64,000 nt of DNA, taken from positions 90,115,801 to 90,179,800 of the forward strand of contig OX465582.1 of assembly GCA_950022655.1 (NCBI GenBank), read 5' to 3'. Positions 1-11,663 of this stretch are shown here, piece by piece. Source of the stretch: Alentia gelatinosa (taxonomy: Eukaryota > Annelida > Polychaeta > Phyllodocida > Polynoidae). Under the pieces are notes generated by a model. It saw only the letters and a list, made by a program, of their open reading frames with translations, ran no database searches and was not told the origin of the DNA. Positions within the stretch are counted from its first letter, which is position 1; every line of letters starts with the position of its first letter. A program made the position numbers and the translations under genes.

Positions 1-24
1 AAAACTAGTGAAACAGGTCCCAGG
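1..24. mobile_element. Terminal fragment of a CAGGGACC-type TIR element
   Basis: The first bases, ACTAGTGAAACAGGTCCC, match the terminal inverted repeat of the two full copies at 23387-23688 and 27076-27361. The rest of this copy lies outside the window. Confidence 0.7.
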
Positions 25-684
25 TATGTCTATCCATGCATTAAAAGTGGATAATACAATATATCCGTATGTGTTGGGTATTTCCATACAGAGTTCTTAT
101 ACAATAGACACTTTGTATTAGACGGATAATAGATATCCGTATGTGGCGGGTATGTCCATATATAGTGTTCCTACATGATAATAAACTTCTGTTAGGCCCG
201 TCTATGAAAGGAGGACACAACACAGAACTTCTGCCCACCCAAGAACAAGAGCAACTCCCCAGTGTAATGTGAGAAACGGTTAGCCTGCGAAAAACTTGTT
301 TTATCGCCCACTAGTATTTTGTGTGCATGTGCGAACATGCGCAGTGTTGAAGTCCAAGATTGGAGAGTGAAAAATTCGTTGGCGCTTAATTCCCTAGATT
401 GTCAGGATTTATCGTAATCTCTGTTAGGAGTTGTAATGCAATTTGCCGAAAATAAGAACGTCATAATGAACATAAAAACGTAATTGTACGACATTAAAGA
501 GCCTATTATAGGAGAAACAAAACATATTTCCAACTTACTTCTATAGTGTAAAACTAATACGTCCAATAGTCTGTTAAATCCTACCCGAAGAGCCTGTCCA
601 GATGCATGCTCGTATAGAGTGGGCGATAAAACAAGTTTCTCGCAGGGTAACCAATTTTCGCATCACACCGGCTGAAGCCGAGCC
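25..684. other. Non-coding; diverged repeat fragments, otherwise nothing recognised
   Basis: Bases 55-165 contain two diverged copies of a motif ending in GTATGTCCATA, which recurs at 4405-4500 and 19540-19640 as the flank of hairpin elements. From about 190 to 684 I see no gene, tandem repeat or inverted repeat. Confidence 0.5.
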
Positions 685-896
685 TCTTTATTTTTCATTT
701 ATTTATTTTTTATTTTATTGCACAAAAGTACATATAATGGCCTCTGCAATAGCAGGTATTCTGCCCCCTCTGCTACCAACGAGTAATTATGATCAGAAAC
801 AAATCTCTTCAAGTAGTTACAATATGTACAGGTTTGGGATGAAGTAATGACATGGAATAGACCGAAAGACACTACTCATTCCCTCGGGAGTTCCAA

Positions 897-2803
897 TTAT
901 GCATCCTTTATCAACCCCAACTTTAGTCTAATATGCTTTTTATAACTATGAATTGAGCCGGTTTGGATCTCGTACGGAAGATTGTTCCAACATTCCATCC
1001 CGTGATATATTTGACTTTTCTTAAACAGAGTGGTACGAGGTCTTTCAAGTTTAACTATCTTTTTATTCTGCCTTCTAGTCTTTGGATTATCTTCTGGTTC
1101 TATTCCACTGGCATACTTCCGCATATATAACAAGTTCAAGCACTGTTTCCTAATACATAGATGCTGAATGTCGCAGATATCATGCAGTGATTTCGTGGAT
1201 TGATCCCTGGCGTTCGACCGAGTACATAGTCGCAAACCACTATTCTGTGTCCGTTGCAGCTTAGCTTGTAAATTTTTATTAGCACCCAGATCAAAATACC
1301 CCGGATAATCAAAAATAGGAGATATCATACTTTTATTTTTATACTAGTTTCTTGTGTGATAAATTTTCTTATTTTAGCTAGTTTGAAAAGTTTATAGTTA
1401 ACTTTCCTCAGTGTTTCATTCACACATTTTTCCCAAGAGAGTGTTTCGTCTAACATTATCCCCAGATAGTTATAACTCAAGCAGTGCATCAGCTGGGTTC
1501 CTGTTAACAATACCTGATTTTCTTGTTGATTATAATTGATCTTATTCAACTTCGCTCTGTTTCCAAAAACACAAAGTTTCGTTTTCTTAATATTAATTTG
1601 CATTTCATTAGCATGACACCATTTGTGTAAAAGGTTTAAGTCATAATTGAGCCTATTCACCGATGATGAGTGACAAATATCTGATGTATATAGCACCAGG
1701 TCGTCCGCATAAAATATGTGCGTGCAACTAAAGCCTAGATCTTTGATATCATTGATATAACAATTAAAAAATAAAGGGCCTAATATACTGCCCTGAGGTA
1801 CACCATGTCTAATACTAGCATAGGAAGACAAAGCATTGCCTACCCGCACTCTTTGCTGTCTGTTAAGTAAGTAGCTCTTCGTCCAACCTAGTAGTTGGTT
1901 ACTGACTCCTAATTTTTGTAGTTTGGACAATAGGATTTTATGTGATACTCGGTCGAACGCCTTGCTAAAATCAACAAACACGCACGAGGATATTCGACTG
2001 CGATCCCTATCTGTGGACATAGTTTGTACTAATTTCATCACGGCATCGGTAGTGCCTCAATTTTTTCTGAATCCAAATTGCCCTGTGTCAAAAAGTCCAG
2101 TAGTTTCGAGATAACTGCTTATTTCTGTATGTACAAACCGTTCAAGCATCTTCCCCGGTAGGGGCAAGAGGGATATGGGGCGCCAGTCTGAGACATGTTC
2201 AGACTGACCACATTTAGGGATAGGGATCACGTCTGCTTTGGACCATATGGTTGGGAACTGTTGATGATTAATTGAGTTTTGAAATAAATGCCTCAACTGG
2301 CCTATGATTAATTGGAAGGCATCTTTAAGCACTCGCGCATTAATGTTGGGGACTCCACTGCTTTTATGTATATTTATATCCTGTATAGCCTTGTGTACAT
2401 CGCCAAGAGTTATTTTTAAATCTTCAATTGAATGCTTTTCACTTACAGTTGTGGGTGATGATACATAATTTGGCTCTTTATATGTCTCTGACGAAGTATC
2501 GCCTAGGCTTATAAAGTAACTATTAATATAATCAGGAATTTCAGTTAACGGTACATAACGATCAGTGGAAGTGTTGTATAAGTTTGTGGGTTTGATGTCA
2601 TTAGTAGGTTCGTATAAGCTTTTGATATTTCTCCAGAATTTCTTTGGATCTTTAAGTGCACTGTCTATTTGAGAGCTCCAATAGTTTGCTTTGGCTAGAA
2701 CAATTTCTTTGTTAATTTTCCTATTAAGTTCTTTTATTTCTTTTAAGACTATTATACATCTATTTTGCTTAAGAAGTAGCAACCTTTCATGCCTTTCGAC
2801 CAT
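897..2803 (-). pseudogene. LINE ORF2 reverse transcriptase and C-terminal region, broken
   Basis: The catalytic RNA-directed DNA polymerase of the LINE. The first part (2803-2057) carries the upstream fingers region, including DWRPISLLP and QFGFRKN. An in-frame TGA directly follows. The same frame then resumes (2041-1325) with the catalytic VDFSKAFDRV (first Asp), GVPQGSILGP and FYADD (the paired Asp), so all three metal-binding aspartates are present. Near 1325-1328 an A-rich run shifts the frame, and the C-terminal domain continues to a stop at 897 with the typical Gln/Arg-rich LQRTQN stretch. The two lesions make an active product unlikely. No separate RNase H domain is seen, as expected for this superfamily. 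Confidence 0.88.
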
Positions 2804-2903
2804 CAGCTCTTAAATATATTCGGTTATCCAGTATGATTTCTTTCTATTAAAAGATAGGTTTTTTCCCGTCGAGATATTTCTCAAGCACGTCAATGATATA
2901 ATC

Positions 2904-3690
2904 TCATTGCAGGCTAGGGTCTTGTAGTTTATAAAAATCAGACCAATCATGTTCGTTAAGATGAACATATAGCTCATTTTTGTCATAATTTTTGTAGCTC
3001 CTTCCGGAGAATGTAGCTTTGACTTTTGGTCGGGCATATCTGATCTGGAGAGCGGTAATGGCCAAATGGTCACTAATAAGATGAGTGTCTATGCCAGGAA
3101 CCTCTATTAGATTAGAATTTGTTAGAATGTGGTCGAGACATGTTTTGGAAGCAGGTCGTGTAATATCTTGTATATGGTTCTTTAATAAGTTATCCTTACA
3201 AAATTCAGATAATAACATTGATTCCTTTGAATTTCTTACTCGTGTGTTTACATTGTCGTCCCCTATTAGCCATTTTTCAAAATTCTTATATTCCGGTAGG
3301 TCAAGAATTTCCTGAATACTAGACAAGAAGTCGTCTATTGATGTGCCTGGAGGTTTATAATAGAAGATGACTAGCAATTTCTTGTTATTCAGCTTTTCTA
3401 TACGAAGAACCAATCAATCATGATTTACCGTAGAGCTTGTATCACAGGAGTCCTTTATACAATATTTTGACCATGATTCAGTTATAAAATAACAGACCCC
3501 CCCTCCTATACCATGCTGCCTATCTTGCCTGTACAAGGTCTTGCCAGGCATCGACAGCATAGCATCCGAGTGCTTATCTGTTAGCCAGGATTCACCATAA
3601 CCCATAAAATCAATATCTCTGTAAAGGTATGCCACATCTCATCTAAGTGTTTGTAAATACTACGTATGTTCAAATAGCCATATACTTATA
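2904..3690 (-). pseudogene. LINE APE-type endonuclease domain, broken
   Basis: This exonuclease-endonuclease-phosphatase domain would nick target DNA to prime reverse transcription. From the 5' side, an N-terminal N-I-R-S-I segment (about 3690-3640) is followed after a frame change by ESWLTDKHSDAML and GIGGGVCYFI (3635-3414). An in-frame TGA at 3414-3416 interrupts it. The frame then continues with GDDNVNTR, a TCLDHILTN segment and the C-terminal SDHLAI motif, whose Asp-His is the usual catalytic pair. The frame stops near 2904, and the linker to RT holds further stops. It belongs to the same dead LINE copy. Confidence 0.82.
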
Positions 3691-3705
3691 CCTTTATGAT
3701 GTTTC

Positions 3706-4404
3706 TGATCCATGACAGGAAGGAGTAGGTGATTTTCTACTTACAATTTTGAAGAGTATGATACGAGACAACTGCGAGATATCTTAATAGGATGAGTTGA
3801 TGATGGCTACCCACAAGGCTGGTGGAAAACGAACCGGCCTCGAGGGTGAGTGCATGCCGTGCAATGCAGGATGACTAAGGGCTGATTGGCGCGGCATGGT
3901 TGAAGCAAGGTGTGTCCTGGACGATGTATTTCAAACGTGTACATCTTCTAGAACATATCCTACTGCGTCACAAGATTAACATTTATATTTGCATTTCCAT
4001 ATACGTCATACATCACACCTACTATAACTACATAGAACAATTCTGAATCCAACCGGACAGTCTTAAAGAAGTGGGTGACCTTGAGGTATAAATATATATA
4101 GTACAGTGAGACCACTAAGTCGTAAACAGAATCAGGATATGATATTATACATTCAGCTCTTAACAAACTGATAATCTACTAGAATATAAAAATGAAGAAA
4201 AGCACTTATTAATTCATTAAAAATAGAATAGACCTATACCAATTACCTTACAAAATTACAACCCAATTGGTGACCCATGAATACCTATGATTAACATTAA
4301 CCCCATTATAACATTTAATTAACATTAACCCCATTATAAATCACCCAATTACCTTTGGATCACTACACATACATGGTATGAGTTCCCATAGGTTTACTAT
4401 GGGC
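3706..4404. other. Non-coding; possible LINE 5' remnant, then AT-rich DNA
   Basis: 3706-3960 lies directly upstream of the LINE endonuclease and could be its 5' region, but no conserved ORF1 motif is visible. 3960-4404 is AT-rich. It contains a ~33-bp tandem duplication (4286-4352, core ATTAACATTAACCCCATTAT). Confidence 0.5.
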
Positions 4405-4880
4405 AGTTTATATTAGATGGATAATATATATCCGTATGCGGCGGGTATGTCCATACCAAGTTCCTAAAGGTTTTCTATGGACACTTTGTATTAGCCGCAT
4501 AATAAATACACAATATTACCATGATTTCGATCTGAGTGGCCCGTATTCTCCGCGTAGTTGACGCGAAGTAAAACACCGAGCGATATGCAAGGAGTTTTAT
4601 GTAGTGTCAACTACAAGGAGAATATAGCCACACAGATTGAAATCATGGAAATGTTGTATTTATTACTCACCTTTCGAGTAATTATTAGGAAATAAATCTT
4701 GTAAATTTGATGCAAACGCCGTGAATTGTTTATATAAATTAGTTCCCATAATGCCCGTCAGATGGCCGAAAAAGCCGTATTCTCCTAGGAGATTCCAGAG
4801 GTCCATATTCTACTCAGTAGCGATATGTAAGCTTCATAGGCCTAGTATGGAGACTCCGTATTCGATGGGTAATAAAGAAC
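4405..4880. mobile_element. Hairpin element, stem type A (copy 1)
   Basis: The palindrome at 4509-4659 has arms ACAATATTACCATGATTTCG and the matching CGAAATCATGG-type complement near 4640-4659. The apex holds GTTGACGCGAAGTAAAA, the reverse of the apex found in the other copies. The base reads TAATAAATAC on one side and GTATTTATTA on the other. The adjacent body (4690-4880, with GTATTCTCCTAGGAGATTCC) is shared with 46430-46640. No coding capacity is seen. Confidence 0.72.
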
Positions 4881-5384
4881 ATTATTAAAGACTGTTTAAA
4901 GCAACATTCACAACAAAAGCCTTATAGTTCATCCCATAGATATATCGGAGATTAAAAGCTCCGGAGAAATATAATCTCCACTGAGCTGTTGGCTTTCACG
5001 GTGAATAAAAGCAACCTCAGAGAAACCCCCGTTGAATGGTGACGCCCCTTTCAGAGGGCTAAATAAAAAAAATTAAATAAGGATCCCTGTCATTTGTCAC
5101 TGCTTGCGAGGGTCGGGCACAAACTGACACTGAAGCAATTTGTGACGTCCAATTCTTGGAAATTGCCAACACTTGCCAACATCGTCGTGCTTGTTTCTTC
5201 TTTTTCTTTACAGTTTTTATTCAATCTGGATTTATCCACAAGGATTTGGATACAATCCCATTTTCAGTGGGCTCCAGGGCCAAAATGCGATGGATATAGT
5301 GCTTCTAAAAGAGTTTTATAGACAATAGGGACAGGTATATAACAATTATGTTTTTATTGATAGGTGATTTTACAAAAGATAGTT
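4881..5384. other. Non-coding, nothing recognised
   Basis: I see no gene, inverted repeat or tandem repeat. A short open frame at 5094-5321 has no recognisable motif. Confidence 0.5.
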
Positions 5385-6795
5385 TTGGTGTGTGGTGGGT
5401 GGGTGGTTGGAGGGTGTGTGGTGGGTGGATGGTGTTTGGTGGCTGGGTGGGTGGTGGCTGGGTGTTGGTGGCTGGGTGTTGGTTTGTGGGCAGTGGCTGG
5501 GTGAAGATGGCTGGGTAGTAGCTGTGTGGTGGCTGTGTGGTGGCTGTGTGGTGGCTGTATGGTGGCTGGGCAGTGGCTGTGTGGTGGCTGTGTGGTGGCT
5601 GTGTGGTGGCTGTATGCTGGCCGGGTGGAGGTGGGTGGTGGGGGTGGGTGGTGGCTGTATGGTGGCTGGGTGGTGGTGGTGACTGGCTGGTGGCGCGTGG
5701 TGGCTGGAGGTGAAGGTGGCTGGGTGGTGGTTGTATGGTGGCTGGGTGGTGGCTGGAGGTGGAGATGGCTGGGTGGTGGCTGTATGCTGGCCGGGTGGAG
5801 GTGGGTGGTGGTGGGTGGTGGTGGCTGTTTGGTGGCAGGGCTGGGTGGTGGCTGGTGATGGCTGGTGGCTTGGTGGAGGCGGGTGGGGGTCGGTGGCTGG
5901 TTGGTGGTGGTGGTGGCTGGGTGGTGGCTGTATGGTGGCTGGGTGGTGGCTGGAGGTGGAGATGGCTGGGTGGTGGCTGTATGGTGGCCGGGTTGAGGTG
6001 GGTGGTGGTGGGTGGTGGTGGCTGTTTGGTGGCAGGGCTGGGTGGTGGCTGGTGATGGCTGGTGGCTTGGTGGAGGCGGGTAAGGGTCGGTGGCTGGTTG
6101 GTGGTGGTGGTGGCTGGGTGGTGGCTGTATGGTGGCTGGCTGGTGGTGGTGGTGGCTGGCTGGTGGCTGGCTGGTGCTGGTGGCTGGATGGTGGCTGTAT
6201 GGTGGCTTGGTGGTTGCTGGGTGGTGGCTGGAGATGGTGGCTGGGTGAAGGTGGTGGTGGCTTGGTGGAGGTGGATTTGGCTATGTGGTGGCCGGGTGGA
6301 GGTGGGTGGTGTTAGGTGGTGGTGGCTGTTTGGTGGGAGTGGCTGGGTGGTGGCTGGTGGCTTGGTGGAGGCGGGTGGTGGTGGTGGCTGTATGGTGGCT
6401 GTATGGTGGCCGGGTGGAGGTGGGTGGTGGTGGTGGCGGCTGTATGGTGGCTGTATGGTGGCCGGGTGGAGGTGCGTGGTGGGGGTGGTGGCTGGGTGGT
6501 GGCTGTATGGTGGCTGTATGGTGGCCGGGTGGAGGTGGGTGGTGGTGGTGGTGGCTGTATGGTGGCTGTATGGTGGTGGCTGGTGGCTTGGTGGAGGCGG
6601 GTGGTGGTGGTGGCTGTATGGTGGCTGTATGGTGGCCGGGTGGAGGTGGGTGGTGGGGGTGGTGGCTGGGTGGTGGCTGTATGGTGGTTGTATGGTGGCC
6701 GGGTGGTGGGGGTGGTGGCTGTATGGTGGCTGGTGGCTTGGTGGAGGCGGGTGGAGGTGGTGGTGGTGGCTGGGTGGAGATGGCCGGGTGGTGTA
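5385..6795. repeat. G-rich GGTGGCTG minisatellite with higher-order structure
   Basis: About 1.4 kb is built from variants of GGTGGCTGTATGGTGGCCGG and GGAGGTGGGTGGTG. At least one higher-order unit repeats at 197 bp: the segment from 5751 recurs from 5948. The plus strand is almost free of C, so long false open frames appear on both strands (Gly/Trp/Val-rich on plus, His/Pro-rich on minus). Many runs of GGG and GGTGG make G-quadruplex formation plausible. Confidence 0.93.
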
Positions 6796-7240
6796 GAAGG
6801 GACACGGAGGCCCGTCGATACTGCACACAGACCAGGGTTTACTCAGCTGCTGCTGTACTGCTCACTGGACAAAGAAGCCGGTCCGCTGCCGTCCGCTCCT
6901 CACGAAGCCCTTCTTCTACATGAAAGCCCCAACCTCACATCTGCCGCACAGTGCCCCTCCTCCACCCCCCACCATCACACACACGGTCCCCACTGAGACG
7001 GGCCCGCGAATAGGACCCTCCACCCAAACTACACACTCTCCAATCCCTCCAGACAAACGCCACTTTCTTCACCTCTTATTTCGTTTCTTTTCCCTTACCG
7101 TTTTATCCTATTCCTTCCATCTTGTTCTTATTTTTCCCTACCTCTTTTTTTCTAATCTCTTATTCTTACTCTAGGCTGTCCTACCTCACCAGCCCCAATT
7201 CGTTTAGTTTCGTATCTGTAGTTCCCCGTCTGCCCACCAG
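6796..7240. other. Non-coding; pyrimidine-rich stretch
   Basis: 6940-7010 is rich in CA and CC, and 7060-7180 is strongly T/C-biased. No gene or inverted repeat is recognised. Confidence 0.5.
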
Positions 7241-7560
7241 GCGCGCATGCAGCGTGTCTAGCAGCGTCTGTCCCGCGTTCCTCCCACTTCCGCCCATCGT
7301 CGGCTGCTTCCGGTTCCGCCGCGTAGCGATTAAGGGACTACACACGGAAGTGGAGCCTGATCACGCCCGCGGCGGGCGTCGCCGATCTCATGTCGCCCTC
7401 CGCCCGAGTAAATAGTTCCGGCGGGGATTAAGGAAATTACGGCGCGCGGCGGTTAAAATGACTTTTGGGACTGATTTCCGGTCACGTGGTACATCGGGGA
7501 CACTCACCAGGCGGCGTGGGTATCGGTGTTGGGTGGCGCCATCTGTGGGCAAACAAGCCG
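7241..7560. promoter_or_regulatory. Candidate CpG-rich regulatory block
   Basis: A unique-looking GC- and CpG-rich block stands out from the AT-rich surroundings. It holds several ETS-like cores (CTTCCGG near 7308, GGAAGTGG near 7345), an E-box CACGTG at 7483-7488, and GGTGGCGCCATCTGTGGG at 7532-7549, which resembles an invertebrate CTCF core (AGATGGCGCC on the other strand). No adjacent gene is recognised, so a promoter function is inference only. Confidence 0.35.
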
Positions 7561-8484
7561 GCGAATCCGTATCCAGGGGTCGGCTGGAAAAAAACCTAAC
7601 TTATACTTCTGCCTTTTTCAGCACATCTCTGGCTTGCAAAATGTCCCATCAGCAAATCCTGAACTCATAGCAGATGTAGGTCATGCAAAGACTACAAATA
7701 GTCGAAGCTGTGTCCTCGTGACTCGTCTGAAAATCGCTGTCACAAGGCAGATCTGTCCAGTACAAGTCTCCCGCCTGCATAGTTTCTGTTTATGTGAGCC
7801 CTTTCACGGCAAGTTGTCACATGGTGGCGGGCTCACAAAACTCATAGCATTCACTCTCGCCTAGTGAGTCCTGGGAATAGGTAGCTACACTCGGCTTTCC
7901 AAAATGAGCTCATAACCAATGATCTGTGTTTTGAGATGGTCCCTCCATATTATGCTCCTTCTCCTTTTGGTATCTGAACTGGGAAAAACTGTGAAAAAAT
8001 ATGAAGGAAAATGGTAACAAAGTGATGTCGTATATATTCTAAATATCATAGATGTTTTCATAAAACAGTTTTTTTGCACCCTATATTGATTTTGCAATTT
8101 GTCAAATTGCTTTTCATTAGCATGGTGTTCATATCATACCATCAATGTCAACTTAGTTACCTAAACCCTGTGAATATATTAAGGAGAAGATACATTGGCA
8201 TGTGTTACATAATGTTATCGTAAAAAGATAGCATTCTTTGATTAAACTTTCATTGTGGGGGAATTCCCACTTCGCCAATGTACTGCATCTGGTAAGTGAC
8301 GTCAACGGCTGTGAAAACCTCACCGATGTTGTGCACACTGGAAATGTGATGTGCTACTAATATTGATGATACACTCTCTTCACTTCACATCAAATCTCCA
8401 AGTGACTGTGGCACAAAATAAACATCACTTAGTGGAAACAGTTAAAATAGCATGATTTGGTATAGTTGAAAATGAGCGTATATA
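7561..8484. other. Non-coding, nothing recognised
   Basis: AT-rich low-copy DNA. Short open frames at 7526-7864 and 7885-8338 show no known domain. Confidence 0.45.
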
Positions 8485-8641
8485 TACAGTAGAACCCCAG
8501 ACACCCCGCGTAAGTGGCCACCCAGCGTTAATGGACACCTTTGCTCGGAACAGTTCCCTTTATTAGATATTTATTTTAATCTCGCGTAAGCGGATACCCC
8601 GCGTAAGTGGACACTTTGGCATGGAACGAAGCCTACTGTAC
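8485..8641. mobile_element. MITE-like element with pogo/Tigger-like ends (copy 1)
   Basis: It starts TACAGTAGAACCCC and ends near CCTACTGTA. It repeats CGCGTAAGTGGACAC-type segments internally. The relatives at 13418, 32530 and 37568 share the pattern AAAACCCCGCTTAAGGGGAC. The terminal CAGT with flanking TA resembles pogo/Tc1-type elements, but no transposase is present. Confidence 0.5.
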
Positions 8642-9624
8642 ATGGTTAAAGCAGTGCCGGCTCCTCGAAAGCCTCAGTCAACTTTATATTATTTCAATCG
8701 ACTATTTATGGACGAGCGTCGATGTCATACAGAAAACCATAATGAGGCTTGGTGCAGAGATGAAGACTTGATCGGCTTAAAACTTCGATCTGCCATCTGA
8801 GATCTCATTTTTGCCTACTTAAAACAGCGAATCGATTAGGATGCGACCGGATGTTCACTACCCCTGGCCGCATACCCCCTCCCACCCCTCCCACCCCCCT
8901 CCCACACACACTACCATTATTATTTCCGGGTGTGTTTTTTTTTCGCTCAAAGGAGAATTCCGAAATCGTTTCTAATCGCGCGGCGTATGTAGCGACCCGC
9001 GGCCTGGCGTCCTGTAATAGTGCATCGCGCGGCTACCCACAGCGTCCGCCAGCTAGCGATTGATCACGTGTTCACGGCCGCCATTTTGATCATGCCGGTG
9101 CCGCAAAACTTCAAAGCTTTGTAACCTTATATTACAGGGGGAGCCTGTCCGGTGCCGTACCTGAATCTATACTGATGGCGGCATTAGGTAGGAGGATGGA
9201 GATTTAGGTATTTGGGACGAGATGTGGTGAGTCTAGTCCTTACTATTGATCCTCTACTGACTATAGGTAATGACAGCTCCCTGCAGAGGTGGATGCGGTA
9301 CCCCCGTAACTACCAATGGCTTTCCACTGGCATCTCCTCCACCTAAATGCGTGCGAAATTTGCCGCACGTGTTATTATTGCTGAAACGGTTGGTAGGTCT
9401 ATAGATGATGATAGGCTGGATAAGAGAAGAAAGTACTTAAAACTAATTTCAACCATCACTGATTCCGTCGGTTCCCGCCCTTACCCTGAGTAATATATGT
9501 AGGTACTAAGTAAATTCAGATAGAACCAAAATTAAGGTGACAATAACAATAGATATGTGAGGTGGATTATACACAACTGCAGCTGAAGGATATAAGATTT
9601 AAGAGAATCTCAAGAACGTAACCT
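8642..9624. other. Non-coding, nothing firm recognised
   Basis: This includes a GC-rich patch near 8930-9080. I see no repeat family and no gene. Confidence 0.45.
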
Positions 9625-10366
9625 GGGCCCTGTTTTTCAGTCAAGACATAATCGCCCAACGATACCCTAAGATGTCTCCACGATTGGAAGACAATTTGCA
9701 AGACACAAAATGGCGGGTGTGCTATAGACACGGTCTCAGTGCGGCGCGCTCGATCGCCGCTAAAAGTGTCTCAAGTCTAGAACTGTCTCAGGCTCTATCA
9801 AAGCTCACTGTGTGTATATAGAGGATTTCCCGTGCTTCCCATATGACTTTAGAATTGAAATTTTAACACGAGTAAGGTATACATATAACCTATAATCGGT
9901 GGCCAGTCACCCTCCCACCTCCGGATACGCAGTCAATGTCAAGGTCGCTGCATAAATTAGCGGAGGTGTCGGAAAAAATACACTGGCCACCAGACCAGAT
10001 GATTGCTATGACGAAATTAAAACGCCGATAACTTCGGAACGGTGGGACCGATTTTCCTCATATTTGGTACGATTATAGGTTATATGTATACCTTACTGGT
10101 GGTAAAATTTCATTGCTTAATTCTTACGGGAAGTGAAGTTGCGCATTCTGTACGACATGTCCATAGATGTCTTAGGTCTAAGACACTTTGGAAGACATTT
10201 GGAACCACGTGACCCTAAAGATGTCTTATCTATAGTACACCTGGCTGCAGTCTAAGTGCTCTAGACGGACAATCGTTGGCCGATCCCCAAAGATGTCTTA
10301 TCTATAGTACACTGACAGCTGTAAGATATCTTACAAAGAGGATATCGTGACTGAAAAACAGGGCCC
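9625..10366. mobile_element. 742-bp TIR element with nested inverted repeats
   Basis: The ends are perfect inverted repeats: GGGCCCTGTTTTTCAGTCA at 9625 and TGACTGAAAAACAGGGCCC ending at 10366. Inside is a second inverted pair (9852-9898 and 10070-10122, core AAGGTATACATATAACCTAT) and a third (GGTGGCCAGT near 9900, ACTGGCCACC near 9982). A short direct repeat, AAGATGTCTTATCTATAGTA, occurs at about 10218 and 10290. There is no coding capacity, so the element is non-autonomous. Confidence 0.8.
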
Positions 10367-10587
10367 TGGCTTCGTTTATTTGTCTAGATAGTTCAATGTC
10401 CAGTATGTTCTATTACGCTTACTTTTGGTTTGATCGAATCTATAAGATGAATTTAGGTGAAATCTTACCCCTACACATTTACCAAGGTGAGAGTTCTTTT
10501 ACCTCCCACACCACATATACATGGTACGAGAAGGATCAGCCTTTGGTATAGCAATATATATCTACCACTGCTGGGGGTGAAGGAGAA

Positions 10588-10673
10588 AAGTGGCTGCAGT
10601 GGGACTCGAATTGGGATTACAACCTTGGGATTACAAGTCCAGTGCTCTATATCACTGAGCTAACTGTCCACCC
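10588..10673 (-). mobile_element. tRNA-derived SINE head (tRNA-Thr-like)
   Basis: Read on the minus strand, it begins GGTGGACAGTTAGCTCAG and has an A-box-like TAGCTCAGTGATATAGAGC. An anticodon arm GGACTTGTAATCC (anticodon TGT, Thr) follows, then a B-box-like AATTCGAGTCCC. A duplicated TTGTAATCCCAA between the anticodon and T arms rules out a normal tRNA. The SINE body probably continues to about 10480. Confidence 0.6.
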
Positions 10674-11660
10674 TGGTCACTTTAGTTATGCTTGCATGGA
10701 AGCATATCCGGCCTACACCACGAGGAGGCAGGTGACCAAGAGGGTGAACAGATTGATCATTGCTGTCCACCCCAGCAAGCCAAATCTAGCTGTGTGAGAT
10801 TATCTTTGGCCTATGATAAAAACACAAAATATGTGACACTGTCTAGTTGAGGACAGTATATTTGTGTCCCACGATGAACAGCAGTTTTGAAACTGACTAG
10901 ATTAAATTTGTATCTTAGAGGGATCGGGGCCATTTGATATTCAGGGACAGTGAGAAGGATAAGGACAGAGATAGGAGAGTTTTCATAATAAAAAAGTGTT
11001 GTCCGTAATTTAGTATCCTTCTCCTAACCTCAATCCTTCGGAAGGACAGGTCATGAATGATGCAAGCCTTCCTGTGTTTGGGTCTCCTTTGTGTCTGAAG
11101 GTTCCGGGTCAAAACCCTCGACAAGCACAATTTTCTTGTTTTATTTTTATTCAGAAAAGGTTCTCATTATTTAATTGCGAAAAAATGCATTATTTGCATA
11201 TAGTGTCAGAAACTCTTAGGATATTATTCAAGCGAGTAGATAAATTATATATTGCTTAGTTTGGCTACCAGAATTTTTTTTCCTAAGAAATAGGGGCCCG
11301 ATTTACGAAAAATCGGGTCCCAATTTTTACGCATGAAAGAATTCACACAATAGTTTGGCTACCAGGTTCGGAAAGGACACCTATGGAGATGTCCTTCCAA
11401 AAGGAGAGTTTTCAGGGTCGAGATCAGGACAATGCCAGATTTATTAAATTGTCTGGGACGTGTTTTTGAAACTAAGAACGATAAAAAAATCTTATCACGG
11501 TCTTTGTTGCATTCTTGTTACCAAAAGTGATCCGTCTTTCTGGAGGACAGTCCTACAAGACGATCAGGAAGTAAAATCCCGAAGACAAGACTAAAAGTTT
11601 TACCTTTTTTATAGGTTTTGTGCAAGGTTGGTTTGCTCCTTCCTTACAGAATGCCTCCTG
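10674..11660. other. Non-coding; one short perfect hairpin
   Basis: A compact hairpin lies at 11287-11315 (GGGGCCCGATTT and its near-complement AAATCGGGTCCC). Otherwise I recognise nothing. Confidence 0.45.
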
Positions 11661-11663
11661 CTA

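Larger units (their letters stand above)
685..3705 (-). mobile_element. Degenerate non-LTR retrotransposon (LINE), Jockey/CR1 superfamily
   Basis: On the minus strand the order is APE-type endonuclease, linker, reverse transcriptase, C-terminal domain, a 3' UTR of about 175 bp, then an A-rich tail made of AATAAA-like units at 685-720. This is the order of ORF2 in the Jockey/CR1/L2 superfamily. The 5' end is not defined: the endonuclease begins near 3690 with an N-I-R-S motif, and 3706-3960 may be residual 5' sequence. No ORF1 is recognisable. Several in-frame stops and frameshifts show a dead copy. Assignment to a single clade is not possible by eye. Confidence 0.85.

Noticed and set aside
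5305..6828. 507-residue His/Pro-rich open frame on the minus strand and several Gly/Trp-rich frames on plus
   Set aside because: They follow the GGTGGCTG minisatellite exactly and both strands are open, so composition explains them.
10588..10673. Functional tRNA-Thr gene
   Set aside because: The T arm is disrupted by a duplicated TTGTAATCCC segment and the acceptor pairing is weak, so a SINE head fits better.
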